From Synergistes jonesii (GTDB taxonomy: Bacteria > Synergistota > Synergistia > Synergistales > Synergistaceae): DNA of 64,000 nt. The DNA lies in NCBI RefSeq assembly GCF_000712295.1, contig NZ_JMKI01000021.1, forward strand, positions 78,572 through 142,571. Direction: 5' to 3'. A program made the position numbers and the translations under genes. Of the stretch, positions 9,352-17,771 are shown in pieces. Positions within the stretch are counted from its first letter, which is position 1. Every line of letters starts with the position of its first letter. The notes under the pieces were generated by a model, which was not told where the DNA came from, made no database searches, and saw nothing but the letters and a program-made list of their open reading frames with translations.

Positions 9352-10776
9352 CTAATCGACCTTGACTTCGCTGTATTCTCCGAGGCCGAAGAGCTTACCC
9401 GCCCCCTCGTAATCTTTCAATATCGCCACGAAGGTTCCGGAGAGCAGCAGCAGCACTATCAGGTTGACGTATGTCGGCACCGACGATGAGATATCGACTA
9501 TCAGCCACGCATAGGAGACATTCGTATTCAATACGTCGATCATATAGGCCATTATCAGGCCGAAGAAGGGCGTCGTTATCCTGAGTATCCACAGCGCGGC
9601 CTTTCTTACGGGCATATTGTTCTTGAAGACATATTCAAGTATCGAATGGAAGTATGAATACCATCCCGTCACAGTCGTCCAAGAGAAAAGGAAGAGCGAT
9701 ATCGCGATGAAATAGGCCGCGAACTTTTTCCCCAGTCCGTGCGCGAAGGCGTTGATCGTCAGCGTGGAGCCGGAGACGCCGGAGCTCCATTCGCCGGTCA
9801 GCACGATGACCAGCCCCGTGACCGTGCACACAACTATAGTATCGACGAAGACCTCCATTACGCCCCACATCCCCTGCTCTACGGGGTGCCTGTTGTCCGC
9901 CGTGGCATGCACCATGGGGCTAGTTCCCCATCCGGCCTCATTGCTGAAGAGCCCGCGGGCGATGCCGGTGCGCGCCGCCAGCATGAAAGAGGCCCCCGCG
10001 AAACCGCCGACCGCGGCGACCGGGGTAAAGGCGGACTTTACGATCAAAGCTACCGCGGCAGGGATGTGCACAGCGTTTATAACGATAATATATGCGCCGA
10101 AGACGATATATAAAATGGACATGAAGGGCATCATGAAGGAGGCAAATCCTATGACCCTCTTCAAGCCGCCCCAGATGACCAAGGCGCACATGAGACAGAA
10201 GAAGGCCGAGAGATAAATGACTCTGAAGCCAGTCATCTCATGCAGCGACTCCCCTACCGTATAGGCTTCGGGGGCGAGGATGAGCTGCATAAAGATTCCC
10301 ACGGTAAATAAAACGGAGAATATCCCCCAGAACTTAAACCTGCGGCCAAGTCCCTTTTCGATATAGAACAACGGCCCGCCGGTCTTTTTTCCGTCCGGAT
10401 CCTGTTTCCTATAGTAGACGGCCAGAGTGACCTCCGCCATCTTCGTCATCATGCCCACCAGCGCGGTCATCCACATCCAGAAAAGTACCCCTGGGCCGCC
10501 GAGCGCTATCGCGCTCGCCACGCCGCCGATATTGCCCGAACCTATGCTGCCGGCTATAGCGACGCAGGCCGCCTGATACGGAGTTACCCGACTTTTGTCG
10601 GCGGGCAGCAGTTCGCCTTTTTTATCGGGAAGAAAACAAAAACGAAACGAGTCAAAGAAATGCCTTAGCTGCCAGAACCTGGTTATTACGCTGAAGTACA
10701 GCCCCGTGCCCAGGAGCCCGACGAGTAAAGTGGGGCCCCATAAAATCCCTACGACAGAATCTAAGAATTGCTCCAT
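9352..10776 (-). CDS. Alanine/glycine:cation symporter family protein (AGCS)
   Basis: This 474-residue sodium- or proton-coupled amino acid symporter has about ten membrane segments. It shows the AGCS signatures GSGNIGGVASAIALGG near the N-terminus and GIARGLFSNEAGWGTSPM in the middle. ATG 10776 has GAGGAG upstream; a GTG six codons earlier lies within that site and is less likely. Relatives import alanine or glycine. The gene leads the symporter-dehydrogenase-EutH-Lrp set. A good promoter (10822-10850) and a 12-bp palindrome lie just upstream. Confidence 0.93.
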   Translation of the reverse strand: MEQFLDSVVGILWGPTLLVGLLGTGLYFSVITRFWQLRHFFDSFRFCFLPDKKGELLPADKSRVTPYQAACVAIAGSIGSGNIGGVASAIALGGPGVLFWMWMTALVGMMTKMAEVTLAVYYRKQDPDGKKTGGPLFYIEKGLGRRFKFWGIFSVLFTVGIFMQLILAPEAYTVGESLHEMTGFRVIYLSAFFCLMCALVIWGGLKRVIGFASFMMPFMSILYIVFGAYIIVINAVHIPAAVALIVKSAFTPVAAVGGFAGASFMLAARTGIARGLFSNEAGWGTSPMVHATADNRHPVEQGMWGVMEVFVDTIVVCTVTGLVIVLTGEWSSGVSGSTLTINAFAHGLGKKFAAYFIAISLFLFSWTTVTGWYSYFHSILEYVFKNNMPVRKAALWILRITTPFFGLIMAYMIDVLNTNVSYAWLIVDISSSVPTYVNLIVLLLLSGTFVAILKDYEGAGKLFGLGEYSEVKVD

Positions 10777-10802
10777 GATACTATCACTCCTCACCTGATT
10801 TA

Positions 10803-10814
10803 TTCAGCGCTGAA
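10803..10814 (-). promoter_or_regulatory. 12-bp palindrome at the symporter transcription start
   Basis: TTCAGCGCTGAA is a perfect palindrome placed directly downstream of the predicted -10 box for the AGCS gene, where the transcript should begin. This position suits a repressor site. No other copy was recognised in the window. Confidence 0.4.
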
Positions 10815-10821
10815 CGATAGT

Positions 10822-10850
10822 ATTGTATATGATAAAAAGTAGAAGCACAA
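10822..10850 (-). promoter_or_regulatory. Sigma70-type promoter for the AGCS symporter
   Basis: On the minus strand TTGTGC (10850-10845) and TACAAT (10827-10822) are separated by exactly 17 bp, in an AT-rich 271-bp gap between the symporter and the protease gene. The expected start site falls at or just before the 12-bp palindrome. Confidence 0.55.
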
Positions 10851-11047
10851 TAAATATTATTCTACAAAATCGACTGCAAACAAATAATTATCTGAAAAAT
10901 CCGCCGTTTCCAAATTATTTTTTGCGGATATACCCTATGCGATATACGTTCTTACACTCATACTGCCTGCCTATGCGTTTTTGACATCCGAACCGCTTTT
11001 GGCGAATAATGTTATAAACTTAAAGCTGCGTCAGGCTGTCAAAAAAC

Positions 11048-13225
11048 CTACGGCCTCCGGCCCCGCCGTCCCCTTCCCGCCAGCGCAAGCGGCGCCAGCA
11101 GCGCCAGCGCCGACGCGCAGGTAGCTGCGGCACAGCCACCGCCCTCCGACGACCGACCGGGCGGCACGGAATCCCGAACGTCCGCGACCGTTATATATGC
11201 CTCCGAAAAATATTCGTTAAGATCGCCGACGGAGAAAGAGAGCTTCCCCGTCAGATATTCCGCGGGCAGGGCGGAGAATCCGCCGCTATTGTTTCCGCGG
11301 AGGATCACGTAGGGGACGCCCAAGAATTCCAGCTCCGTGGAGAGCGGTACGGCGAACGAGGCCGGGCCGCCCGTATGTTCGACCGTCATCGCAAAGACTC
11401 CTTTGAGATCGACGTTCTTGTCGGCGGCGACGCCGATTACGCGCTCTTCGCGCAGAGCCTTCATCACTTCTCGTTCCCGCTCTTCGCGCCTTGCCGCTGA
11501 AAGGGCGGCAGCAGAGGCCGCAGCTCCTGCTTCGGCGTCGACCGTCACCTCGCCGGGAAGTTCTATGGCCGCGCCCCTCGCCGTATGCTGCCGCTCGCCG
11601 AAGGCTTTGAGACAGACGCTCACAGTTCCCTTCCCGTCGGCGTCGGCTATGTCATAGAAACTCACACCGTCTTTTGAGAACCAACCCTCGCCGCGCGCCG
11701 CCGCGGCCATTTCGGAATATCCGGAAACGCGGCACTCTACGGGGACGGTATATTTGTAGCCGTCGGCTTCTACCGCCGCCTTCACGACGACGGAAAACTT
11801 CGTCCCCGCGGCGACGTCAACCGGAGCTGCGAGCGTTACGCTGTTATAGCCCGGGACGAGGCCGTCGGCATCCGTCGCCGAGGCAAGGCTGCCGCCGATC
11901 GGCGAACCCCCGCAGTCTTTATAAACGCTTATCTCATATCTGTTGCCCGGCGAAGGGACATAAAAGGCGACCGACGATATCCTGTCGTCTCCCGCCGCCG
12001 CAAAGATATTCGCAAAATAAGAGATATTCCCCTCTTCATTCTCTTCGTGCGGCGAGAACCAGCGGACGCAGCCGAGCGGGTCATACTGGTATACCCGCTC
12101 GCCCGAAAGGGCGGCGGAGCTATCGTACGCGACGCCGTCGTAGAGCGTCCCCTCTTCGTAGGAGACGTAGTAATAGCCTGCGTCTCCCCAGCCGCTTCCC
12201 CAGCTGTTGCGGACTATCCAGGCGCCGTTTTCTCGCGGACGGTTGTCTTTCGCAAATCTCTCCTTCGGGTAATCGTCGTCCCAGCCGACCAAAGCGACGG
12301 CGTGGTTGGGTACAAAATCGGCTGCGGCCCCGCCTATTTCGTCCGCACCATCATATCCCAGCCCCGTGTAATACGATAGGCCGTCTTCAGAAAATACGCT
12401 GCGGCCGGCATCTTCGCGCGACTGGTCGTTGTCGCTGAACTGGTAGACGCCTACGGAGACGGCCCCGTACTCCAGCATCGCCCTTTTGATCATCTCGCGC
12501 CGCGCCGCCGAGAGCGGGACCTCCCGTGAACCGCCGCTGCCCAGGTAGAACGCGTTGTTGAGCTTATATTTCCTCGGCTTCGGCGCCGGCGTATATACTT
12601 CGCCGTGCGAGGCCGGCGTCGGAGCGTCGAGCTCCGGCAGCGAACCTGTGCCGCGTCCCAGCAGCGCCACGGCGCGCCAGTCGTCGCCGCCCACGAGGTA
12701 ATAGGGCTTGGCGCTCGGGTTGGAGAAGGGGACAAAGCCGTCGCCGGCATTGTAGGCGTAATAGGTGATATACCATTCCGAAAGCCTGATATCGGAGGAG
12801 GAAGCGAGCCCCAGCCCTATCAGGCGGGATTCCGTGGCGGCCATAGCGCTGTAGGTCCAGCAATTGTTGAAGTCGGCCTGATCCCTCACTGCCGGCATGG
12901 AGGGACGCAGATCACAGCGGGCCGGCAGCGCTGCGCGGGCCGGGAGCGGCCCTTCTCGACCGGCGCGCCGGAGCGTGCCGTAGACGGCGCCGTCAAGATG
13001 CGACCAATTCAGCGGCGAAGGTACGTAGCCGAAATTCCGGCCCGCGGCTTTATATGCGGCCTCTCCACCCATCCTGTTTCCATGGCGGGGAGCTTCGGCA
13101 TCCCTCATATATTCGTCGAAAGCAGCGCTCACAGGAACGAAGGCCGCCCGTGCCGGCCCCGCCGAGAAAAGCGCCGCACATGCGAGCGAAAACACCAGCC
13201 ATTTTTTTATATTTATTTTCTTCAT
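11048..13225 (-). CDS. Secreted papain-family (C1) cysteine protease with Synergist-CTERM tail
   Basis: This 725-residue exported protein starts with a signal peptide (KKWLVFSLACAALFSAGPARA). A C1 peptidase domain follows at about residues 105-360, with Cys122 in DQADFNNCWTYSA, His308 in VPNHAVALVGWDD and Asn340 in VRNSWGSGWG, so the catalytic set is intact. Residues about 385-530 form a beta-rich region like the lectin-like module that accompanies such proteases. The extreme C-terminus has GGGCAAATCASALALLAPLA followed by GRGRRGRRP: Gly/Cys, hydrophobic stretch, basic end, the Synergist-CTERM plan. It probably digests extracellular protein and is surface-sorted through that tail. AGGAG precedes the ATG. 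Confidence 0.88.
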   Translation of the reverse strand: MKKINIKKWLVFSLACAALFSAGPARAAFVPVSAAFDEYMRDAEAPRHGNRMGGEAAYKAAGRNFGYVPSPLNWSHLDGAVYGTLRRAGREGPLPARAALPARCDLRPSMPAVRDQADFNNCWTYSAMAATESRLIGLGLASSSDIRLSEWYITYYAYNAGDGFVPFSNPSAKPYYLVGGDDWRAVALLGRGTGSLPELDAPTPASHGEVYTPAPKPRKYKLNNAFYLGSGGSREVPLSAARREMIKRAMLEYGAVSVGVYQFSDNDQSREDAGRSVFSEDGLSYYTGLGYDGADEIGGAAADFVPNHAVALVGWDDDYPKERFAKDNRPRENGAWIVRNSWGSGWGDAGYYYVSYEEGTLYDGVAYDSSAALSGERVYQYDPLGCVRWFSPHEENEEGNISYFANIFAAAGDDRISSVAFYVPSPGNRYEISVYKDCGGSPIGGSLASATDADGLVPGYNSVTLAAPVDVAAGTKFSVVVKAAVEADGYKYTVPVECRVSGYSEMAAAARGEGWFSKDGVSFYDIADADGKGTVSVCLKAFGERQHTARGAAIELPGEVTVDAEAGAAASAAALSAARREEREREVMKALREERVIGVAADKNVDLKGVFAMTVEHTGGPASFAVPLSTELEFLGVPYVILRGNNSGGFSALPAEYLTGKLSFSVGDLNEYFSEAYITVADVRDSVPPGRSSEGGGCAAATCASALALLAPLALAGRGRRGRRP

Positions 13226-13395
13226 CGATACTCTCCTTTCCCGTCAAGGACGTCGGCGGATACTGATACGGCGCGCCCGTCGGACGAACGGCGGGGCGGC
13301 TTCCGCAAAAACGTTTTTATTTTATCATCTCGCGCCCGCGCTGTCGTCAAGGCATCTGCGGCAACACCCCAACGACACAGGGCCGTCGCGCCCTC

Positions 13396-13424
13396 TTGAC
13401 AGAATCAGCGGCATCGTTTATATA
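13396..13424 (+). promoter_or_regulatory. Consensus-like promoter of the TetR gene
   Basis: TTGACA (13396-13401) is a perfect -35 box and is followed after exactly 17 bp by TATATA (13419-13424). This is the strongest promoter match in the window. It drives the TetR-ABC operon. Confidence 0.75.
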
Positions 13425-13437
13425 TAACACTGTTATA
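13423..13437 (+). promoter_or_regulatory. 15-bp palindrome over the TetR -10 box (candidate autoregulatory operator)
   Basis: TATAACACTGTTATA is a perfect 7+1+7 palindrome overlapping the -10 hexamer and reaching toward the ribosome binding site of the TetR gene. A repressor bound here would block transcription. It differs in sequence from the second palindrome at 14092-14109. Confidence 0.55.
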
Positions 13438-13450
13438 CAGGAGCGCGCGG

Positions 13451-14068
13451 GTGGATAATTGCGACATAGGAACACAGCGGAATATTATTGAGGCCGGCAG
13501 GCGAGAATTTCTGGAGAAGGGATTCCGCGGCGCGTCGCTGCGCCGCATCGTCAAAGAGGCGGGCGTGACCACGGGCGCCTTTTACGGCTATTATAAAAGC
13601 AAAGAGGAACTCTTCGACGCTTTGGCCGGCGGAGCCGCAAGAGCCTTTCTGGACAAATTCACCGAAGCCCAGAGGACTTTCGCCGCCCTGCCGCCGGCCG
13701 AGCAGCCCGACGGCATGGGGCGGATCAGCGCAGAGTGCATGACGTGGATGGTCGACTACATCTACGCGCACTTTGACGAATTCAAGCTGCTCTTGTGCTG
13801 CGCCGAGGGGACAAAGCATGAGCGCTTTCTGCACACGCTGGTGGAGATGGAGGTGGAGGCGACGCACCGCTTCATCGAAGTGCTGAAAGGGCTGGGGCGC
13901 GGTGCGTCCTACATCGACCGACAGCTGGAGCACATCCTGGTCAGCGGCCTCTTTTCCGCGTTCTTCGAGCCTGTGCTGCACGACATGCCGCGGGAAAAGG
14001 CCCTCCTGTACACGGAGGAGCTGCGGGAATTTTACAGTGCGGGGTGGCGGAAAATATTGGGGCTTTGA
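13451..14068 (+). CDS. TetR/AcrR family transcriptional regulator
   Basis: This 205-residue protein has an N-terminal TetR helix-turn-helix (residues about 8-55) with the hallmark GVTTGAFYGYYKSKEELF. The C-terminal ligand-binding region is not assignable to a known effector. The GTG start is supported by CAGGAG seven bases upstream. It is followed at 14159 by two ABC half-transporters on the same strand, and its own promoter carries a palindrome, so it is probably a local repressor of itself and of the transporter pair. Confidence 0.92.
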   Translation: MDNCDIGTQRNIIEAGRREFLEKGFRGASLRRIVKEAGVTTGAFYGYYKSKEELFDALAGGAARAFLDKFTEAQRTFAALPPAEQPDGMGRISAECMTWMVDYIYAHFDEFKLLLCCAEGTKHERFLHTLVEMEVEATHRFIEVLKGLGRGASYIDRQLEHILVSGLFSAFFEPVLHDMPREKALLYTEELREFYSAGWRKILGL

Positions 14069-14091
14069 GGCCCTATATTTTTTCGTCTCAG

Positions 14092-14109
14092 AGTTAGCTT
14101 AAGCTAACT
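14092..14109 (+). promoter_or_regulatory. 18-bp perfect palindrome before the ABC transporter pair
   Basis: AGTTAGCTTAAGCTAACT is self-complementary over 18 bp and lies in the 90-bp gap between the TetR stop and the first ABC gene. It could be a second operator. Its core TTAGCTTAAGCTAA differs at two symmetrical positions from a DtxR/IdeR-type iron box core (TTAGGTTAACCTAA), so a metal regulator is an alternative reader. Confidence 0.5.
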
Positions 14110-14158
14110 ATACATGTGCGGCTGTCAATTAAAACGGCCTTTAAGGAGGACGATCAAG

Positions 14159-15928
14159 GTGAAAGAAAAGTCCAATCTTGCGATATTGATGGAGTATGCC
14201 GGCGGTTACCGGTATTTTACCTATGCCTCGTGGGGCCTCTCGGCGCTCTCCGCGCTCTTGGCATTGGCCCCCTTTTGCTATATCTGGATTATCATCAGGG
14301 AGGCGCTGTCGGCTGCGCCGGATTTCTCCGCAGCGCGCGGGCTCGTGTATAACGGCTGGATGGCGCTGTTTTTTGCCGTTATTTCCCTGTTGGTATATAT
14401 CGCCGGGCTGATGTGCTCACACGTGGCGGCGTTCCGCGTCGCCGCCAATATCCGCCGTGAGCTGATGCGCCATATTGTGAAGCTGCCGCTGGGCTTCACT
14501 GGGAATTTCGGCAGCGGCAGGCTGCGCAAAATCGTCAACGAGTCCAGCGTCGCCACCGAGAGCTACCTGGCCCATCAGCTTCCCGACCGGGCGGGCGCAA
14601 TCGCGACGCCGGTCGGACTGCTCGTCCTGCTTCTAATTTTTGACTGGCGGCTCGGAGCGCTGAGCCTCGTTCCTGTGCTGATGGGCTTCTCCATCATGGC
14701 GAGGATGACCGGCGGGCAGATGCGGGCAAAGATGCAAGAATACCAGAACGCGCTGGAGGAGATGTCGAACGAGGCGGTAGAATACGTACGCGGCATTCCC
14801 GTCGTGAAGACTTTCGGTCAAACGGTATTCTCCTTTAGGAAGTTCAAAGATTCCATAGACCGATACTGCAAGTGGGTGACCGCCTACACAGAAGAGTGCC
14901 GCCGTCCCATGCTTTGTTACACCGCGGCGGTCAACAGCGTCTTTGCCTTTCTCGTCGCCGCAGGGCTTTTCTTTACGCGGGAGGGCGTGACGGAGGAATT
15001 TCTCCTAAATTTGCTCTTTTATATCATCGCTACGCCGGTCATCTCGGTAACGCTGACGAAGATCATGTTCCAGAGCAGGGACGCCATGATCGTGGACGAC
15101 GCCTTAAAACGCATCGGCAATGTGAAGGCGGCGCGCCCCCTTCCAGAAAGCGCCGCGCCGGCGCATCCGCACGGCGCTTCCGTAGATGTCGAAGACGCCA
15201 GCTACAGCTACGACGGCCAAAGGAACGCGGTGACGGATATCTCTCTGCGCGTAAGGGCCGGGGAGATAGCCGCCCTCGTCGGCCCCTCCGGCGGCGGAAA
15301 GACGACGCTGGCCAGCCTGATCCCCCGCTTTTTTGATCCGCAGCACGGCCGGGTGCTGGCCGGAGACGCAGACGTGCGTGAGATAGACAAGGATGAGCTG
15401 ATGGAAACGGTATCTTTCGTCTTTCAGGACAGCCGGCTCATCAAAGCGACGGTTTTGGAAAATGTGCGCATGGGAAATCCCGGCGCCTCCCGCGACGAGG
15501 TGATGGGCGCGCTGGCGGCTGCACAATGTGCGGAGATCATCGAAAAACTTCCCTGCGGGATCGACAGCGTCGTCGGCGCGGACGGCGTATATCTTTCCGG
15601 AGGCGAACAGCAGAGGATAGCCATTGCCAGAGTGATGCTGAAAAATTCCCCCATCGTCGTCCTTGACGAAGCCACCTCCTTCGCCGACCCGGACAACGAA
15701 ACGCGGGTGCAGGAGGCCTTCTCGGCGCTCTCAAAGGAAAAGAGCGTGATTCTAATCGCGCACCGGCTCTCTACAGTCGTTAACGCCGACCGGATATTCG
15801 TCATAAAGGAGGGCGGAATCTGCGAGAGCGGAAGTTTTTCGGAGCTGAAAAAACGAGGCGGGCTCTTCTGCAAGATGTGGGACGATTATCTTACTTCCGT
15901 AAAGTGGAAATTGGCTAAGGAAGCTTGA
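14159..15928 (+). CDS. ABC transporter, fused permease-ATPase, first half of a heterodimer
   Basis: This 589-residue half-transporter has an N-terminal membrane domain with about six helices (residues 15-300) and a C-terminal ATPase domain. Walker A is GPSGGGKTTLASLIPRF, the signature LSGGEQQRIAIARVML, the Walker B IVVLDEATS, and an H-loop AHRLSTV follows. The GTG at 14159 has a strong AAGGAGGA eight bases upstream, so a start at 14114 is unlikely. Type IV (exporter-fold) pairs of this layout beside TetR genes include drug exporters and also IrtAB/YbtPQ-type siderophore importers. The substrate is unknown. Confidence 0.9.
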   Translation: MKEKSNLAILMEYAGGYRYFTYASWGLSALSALLALAPFCYIWIIIREALSAAPDFSAARGLVYNGWMALFFAVISLLVYIAGLMCSHVAAFRVAANIRRELMRHIVKLPLGFTGNFGSGRLRKIVNESSVATESYLAHQLPDRAGAIATPVGLLVLLLIFDWRLGALSLVPVLMGFSIMARMTGGQMRAKMQEYQNALEEMSNEAVEYVRGIPVVKTFGQTVFSFRKFKDSIDRYCKWVTAYTEECRRPMLCYTAAVNSVFAFLVAAGLFFTREGVTEEFLLNLLFYIIATPVISVTLTKIMFQSRDAMIVDDALKRIGNVKAARPLPESAAPAHPHGASVDVEDASYSYDGQRNAVTDISLRVRAGEIAALVGPSGGGKTTLASLIPRFFDPQHGRVLAGDADVREIDKDELMETVSFVFQDSRLIKATVLENVRMGNPGASRDEVMGALAAAQCAEIIEKLPCGIDSVVGADGVYLSGGEQQRIAIARVMLKNSPIVVLDEATSFADPDNETRVQEAFSALSKEKSVILIAHRLSTVVNADRIFVIKEGGICESGSFSELKKRGGLFCKMWDDYLTSVKWKLAKEA

Positions 15929-17676
15929 GCGTCGTGATGATGATGAAAATCCAGAAAACTTTCGCGCTCTCGGAGCAGGGGGCTAATGATCTGATAAAGG
16001 GCTGCGCCGCCTGCGCCCTTCATAACGTAGCGCTGATATTCCCCGTATGGCTGCTCTATGCTCTGGTGAAAGACCTTATGGGCGGAGGGGGCGAAGCCGG
16101 CAGAGCGGCCTTCTATTCCGCCGCATGCCTGGCCTGCGTCGCGTTCATCCTGGCCACGTACCGCTTCCAGTATAACGCCACCTTTCTCGCCACCTACGTG
16201 GAAAGCGGCGTACGCCGCATAGCCGTCGCCGAAAGGCTACGTAAGATACCCCTCGCCTTTTTTGGCAAGAGGGACCTCGCTGACCTTACCAGCGTCATCA
16301 TGGCCGACTGCACCTCTCTGGAGGAAGCCTTCTCCCACTTCATCCCCGAGCTCTTAGGCGCGATAGCCTCCACTCTGCTGGTCGGCGCAGGCCTCTTGAC
16401 CGTCGACTGGCGTATGGCGCTGGCGGCGCTGTGGGTGGCGCCGGCGGCCTTCGCCGTAGTAGGCTTTTCCGCAAAGGTGCAGAAGAGGCTGAACGAACGT
16501 CAGATGTCTGCGAAGATGGCCTGCGCCGACGGCATTCAGGAGTGCATCGAAGCGGCGCGCGACCTTAAGGCCAATAACTCGGAGGTTGCCTACCTCGAAG
16601 GGCTCGATAAAAAAATCAAGGAGGTCGAGAGCCGCGCCGTAATCTCGGAATTCGGCACGGCGGCCTTTGTCGTCTCCGCTTCGCTGATACTCAAACTGGG
16701 CATCGCCACCACCGCCCTTGTGGGGGCGCTCCTGCTCGTGGACGGACGGCTCGACCTCTTGACCTTCTTCATGTTCCTGCTGGTCGCCTCAAGGATATAC
16801 GACCCGCTGCAGGGCGCCCTGCAAAATCTCGCCGTCATCGTCGCCGTGCGCACCAACATCGCGAGGATGAACGAGATACTTTACCATCCCGTGCAGAGCG
16901 GCGAAAGCGGGCTTACAAACAAAGGCTGCGACATCGTCTTCGACCGCGTCGGTTTCGCCTATGACGGAGGAAGGACGGTGCTCGAAGATATTTCTTTCAC
17001 GGCGAGGCAGGGGGAGGTAACGGCCCTCGTAGGCCCCTCGGGCGGCGGCAAGACAACGGTGTCGCGCCTCGCGGCGCGCTTCTGGGACGTCGACAGAGGA
17101 AAGATATCCGTCGGCGGCATGGATATTTCGCAGGCGGATCCGGAGGAGCTGCTGTCGCTCTACGCGATCGTCTTTCAGGAGGTGACCCTCTTCGACAACA
17201 CCGTCATGGAAAACATCCGCGTCGGCAGAAAAGACGCGTCGGACGAGGAGGTGCTCGCGGCCGGCAGGCTCGCCAACTGCGAGCGGTTCGTCGAGCGGCT
17301 TCCGCAGGGCTGGCAGAGCCGGATCGGCGAAAACGGCTGCGCGCTCTCCGGCGGCGAACGTCAGCGGATTTCCATCGCGCGGGCCTTTTTGAAGGACGCG
17401 CCTATCATACTGCTGGACGAGGCGACGGCCTCCCTCGACGTAGAGAACGAAACGCAGATCCAAGGCGCGCTTTCGCGGCTGATCAAGGACAAGACAGTGT
17501 TGGTGATCGCCCATCGCATGCGGACCGTGGCGGGGGCCGACAAGATCGTCGTCTTGGCGGAGGGGCGCGTAGCCGAGCAGGGCAGCCCCGCGGAGCTGAT
17601 AAAGGCCCGCGGCCTCTATTGGCGGATGACGTCGCTTCAGAGTAGAGGGGGGAGATGGTCTCTGCGGAGCGCGTAA
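15925..17676 (+). CDS. ABC transporter, fused permease-ATPase, second half of a heterodimer
   Basis: This 583-residue partner of the previous gene has six predicted helices followed by an ATPase domain with Walker A GPSGGGKTTVSRLAARF, signature LSGGERQRISIARAFL, Walker B IILLDEATASLD and AHRMRTV. The TTG at 15925 overlaps the upstream stop; ATG codons at 15937-15943 are equally plausible starts because the ribosome binding site (AAGGA, 15917-15921) is placed ambiguously. Both ATPase sites look intact, with Glu after Walker B in both halves. The pair probably forms one heterodimeric transporter. Confidence 0.9.
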   Translation: MSVVMMMKIQKTFALSEQGANDLIKGCAACALHNVALIFPVWLLYALVKDLMGGGGEAGRAAFYSAACLACVAFILATYRFQYNATFLATYVESGVRRIAVAERLRKIPLAFFGKRDLADLTSVIMADCTSLEEAFSHFIPELLGAIASTLLVGAGLLTVDWRMALAALWVAPAAFAVVGFSAKVQKRLNERQMSAKMACADGIQECIEAARDLKANNSEVAYLEGLDKKIKEVESRAVISEFGTAAFVVSASLILKLGIATTALVGALLLVDGRLDLLTFFMFLLVASRIYDPLQGALQNLAVIVAVRTNIARMNEILYHPVQSGESGLTNKGCDIVFDRVGFAYDGGRTVLEDISFTARQGEVTALVGPSGGGKTTVSRLAARFWDVDRGKISVGGMDISQADPEELLSLYAIVFQEVTLFDNTVMENIRVGRKDASDEEVLAAGRLANCERFVERLPQGWQSRIGENGCALSGGERQRISIARAFLKDAPIILLDEATASLDVENETQIQGALSRLIKDKTVLVIAHRMRTVAGADKIVVLAEGRVAEQGSPAELIKARGLYWRMTSLQSRGGRWSLRSA

Positions 17677-17771
17677 ACGGAGCGGAGCCGGCTCCGCAGC
17701 TAAGCGCGCCCTCCGAGCATGGAGAAGGCGCACGAGTGGCGCCGAAGGCAAAAAAGTCGGCCCGCGCGCCC

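Noticed and set aside
9280..11047. Riboswitch upstream of the dehydrogenase or symporter
   Set aside because: No glycine or lysine riboswitch core was recognisable in the short AT-rich gaps.
12605..13399. Plus-strand open frame opposite the protease N-terminus
   Set aside because: It overlaps the protease on the other strand and runs through its promoter; no domain is seen.
17682..17697. 16-bp perfect palindrome GCGGAGCCGGCTCCGC between converging genes as a terminator
   Set aside because: It has no loop and no T-run on either side. It may be a chance GC palindrome.
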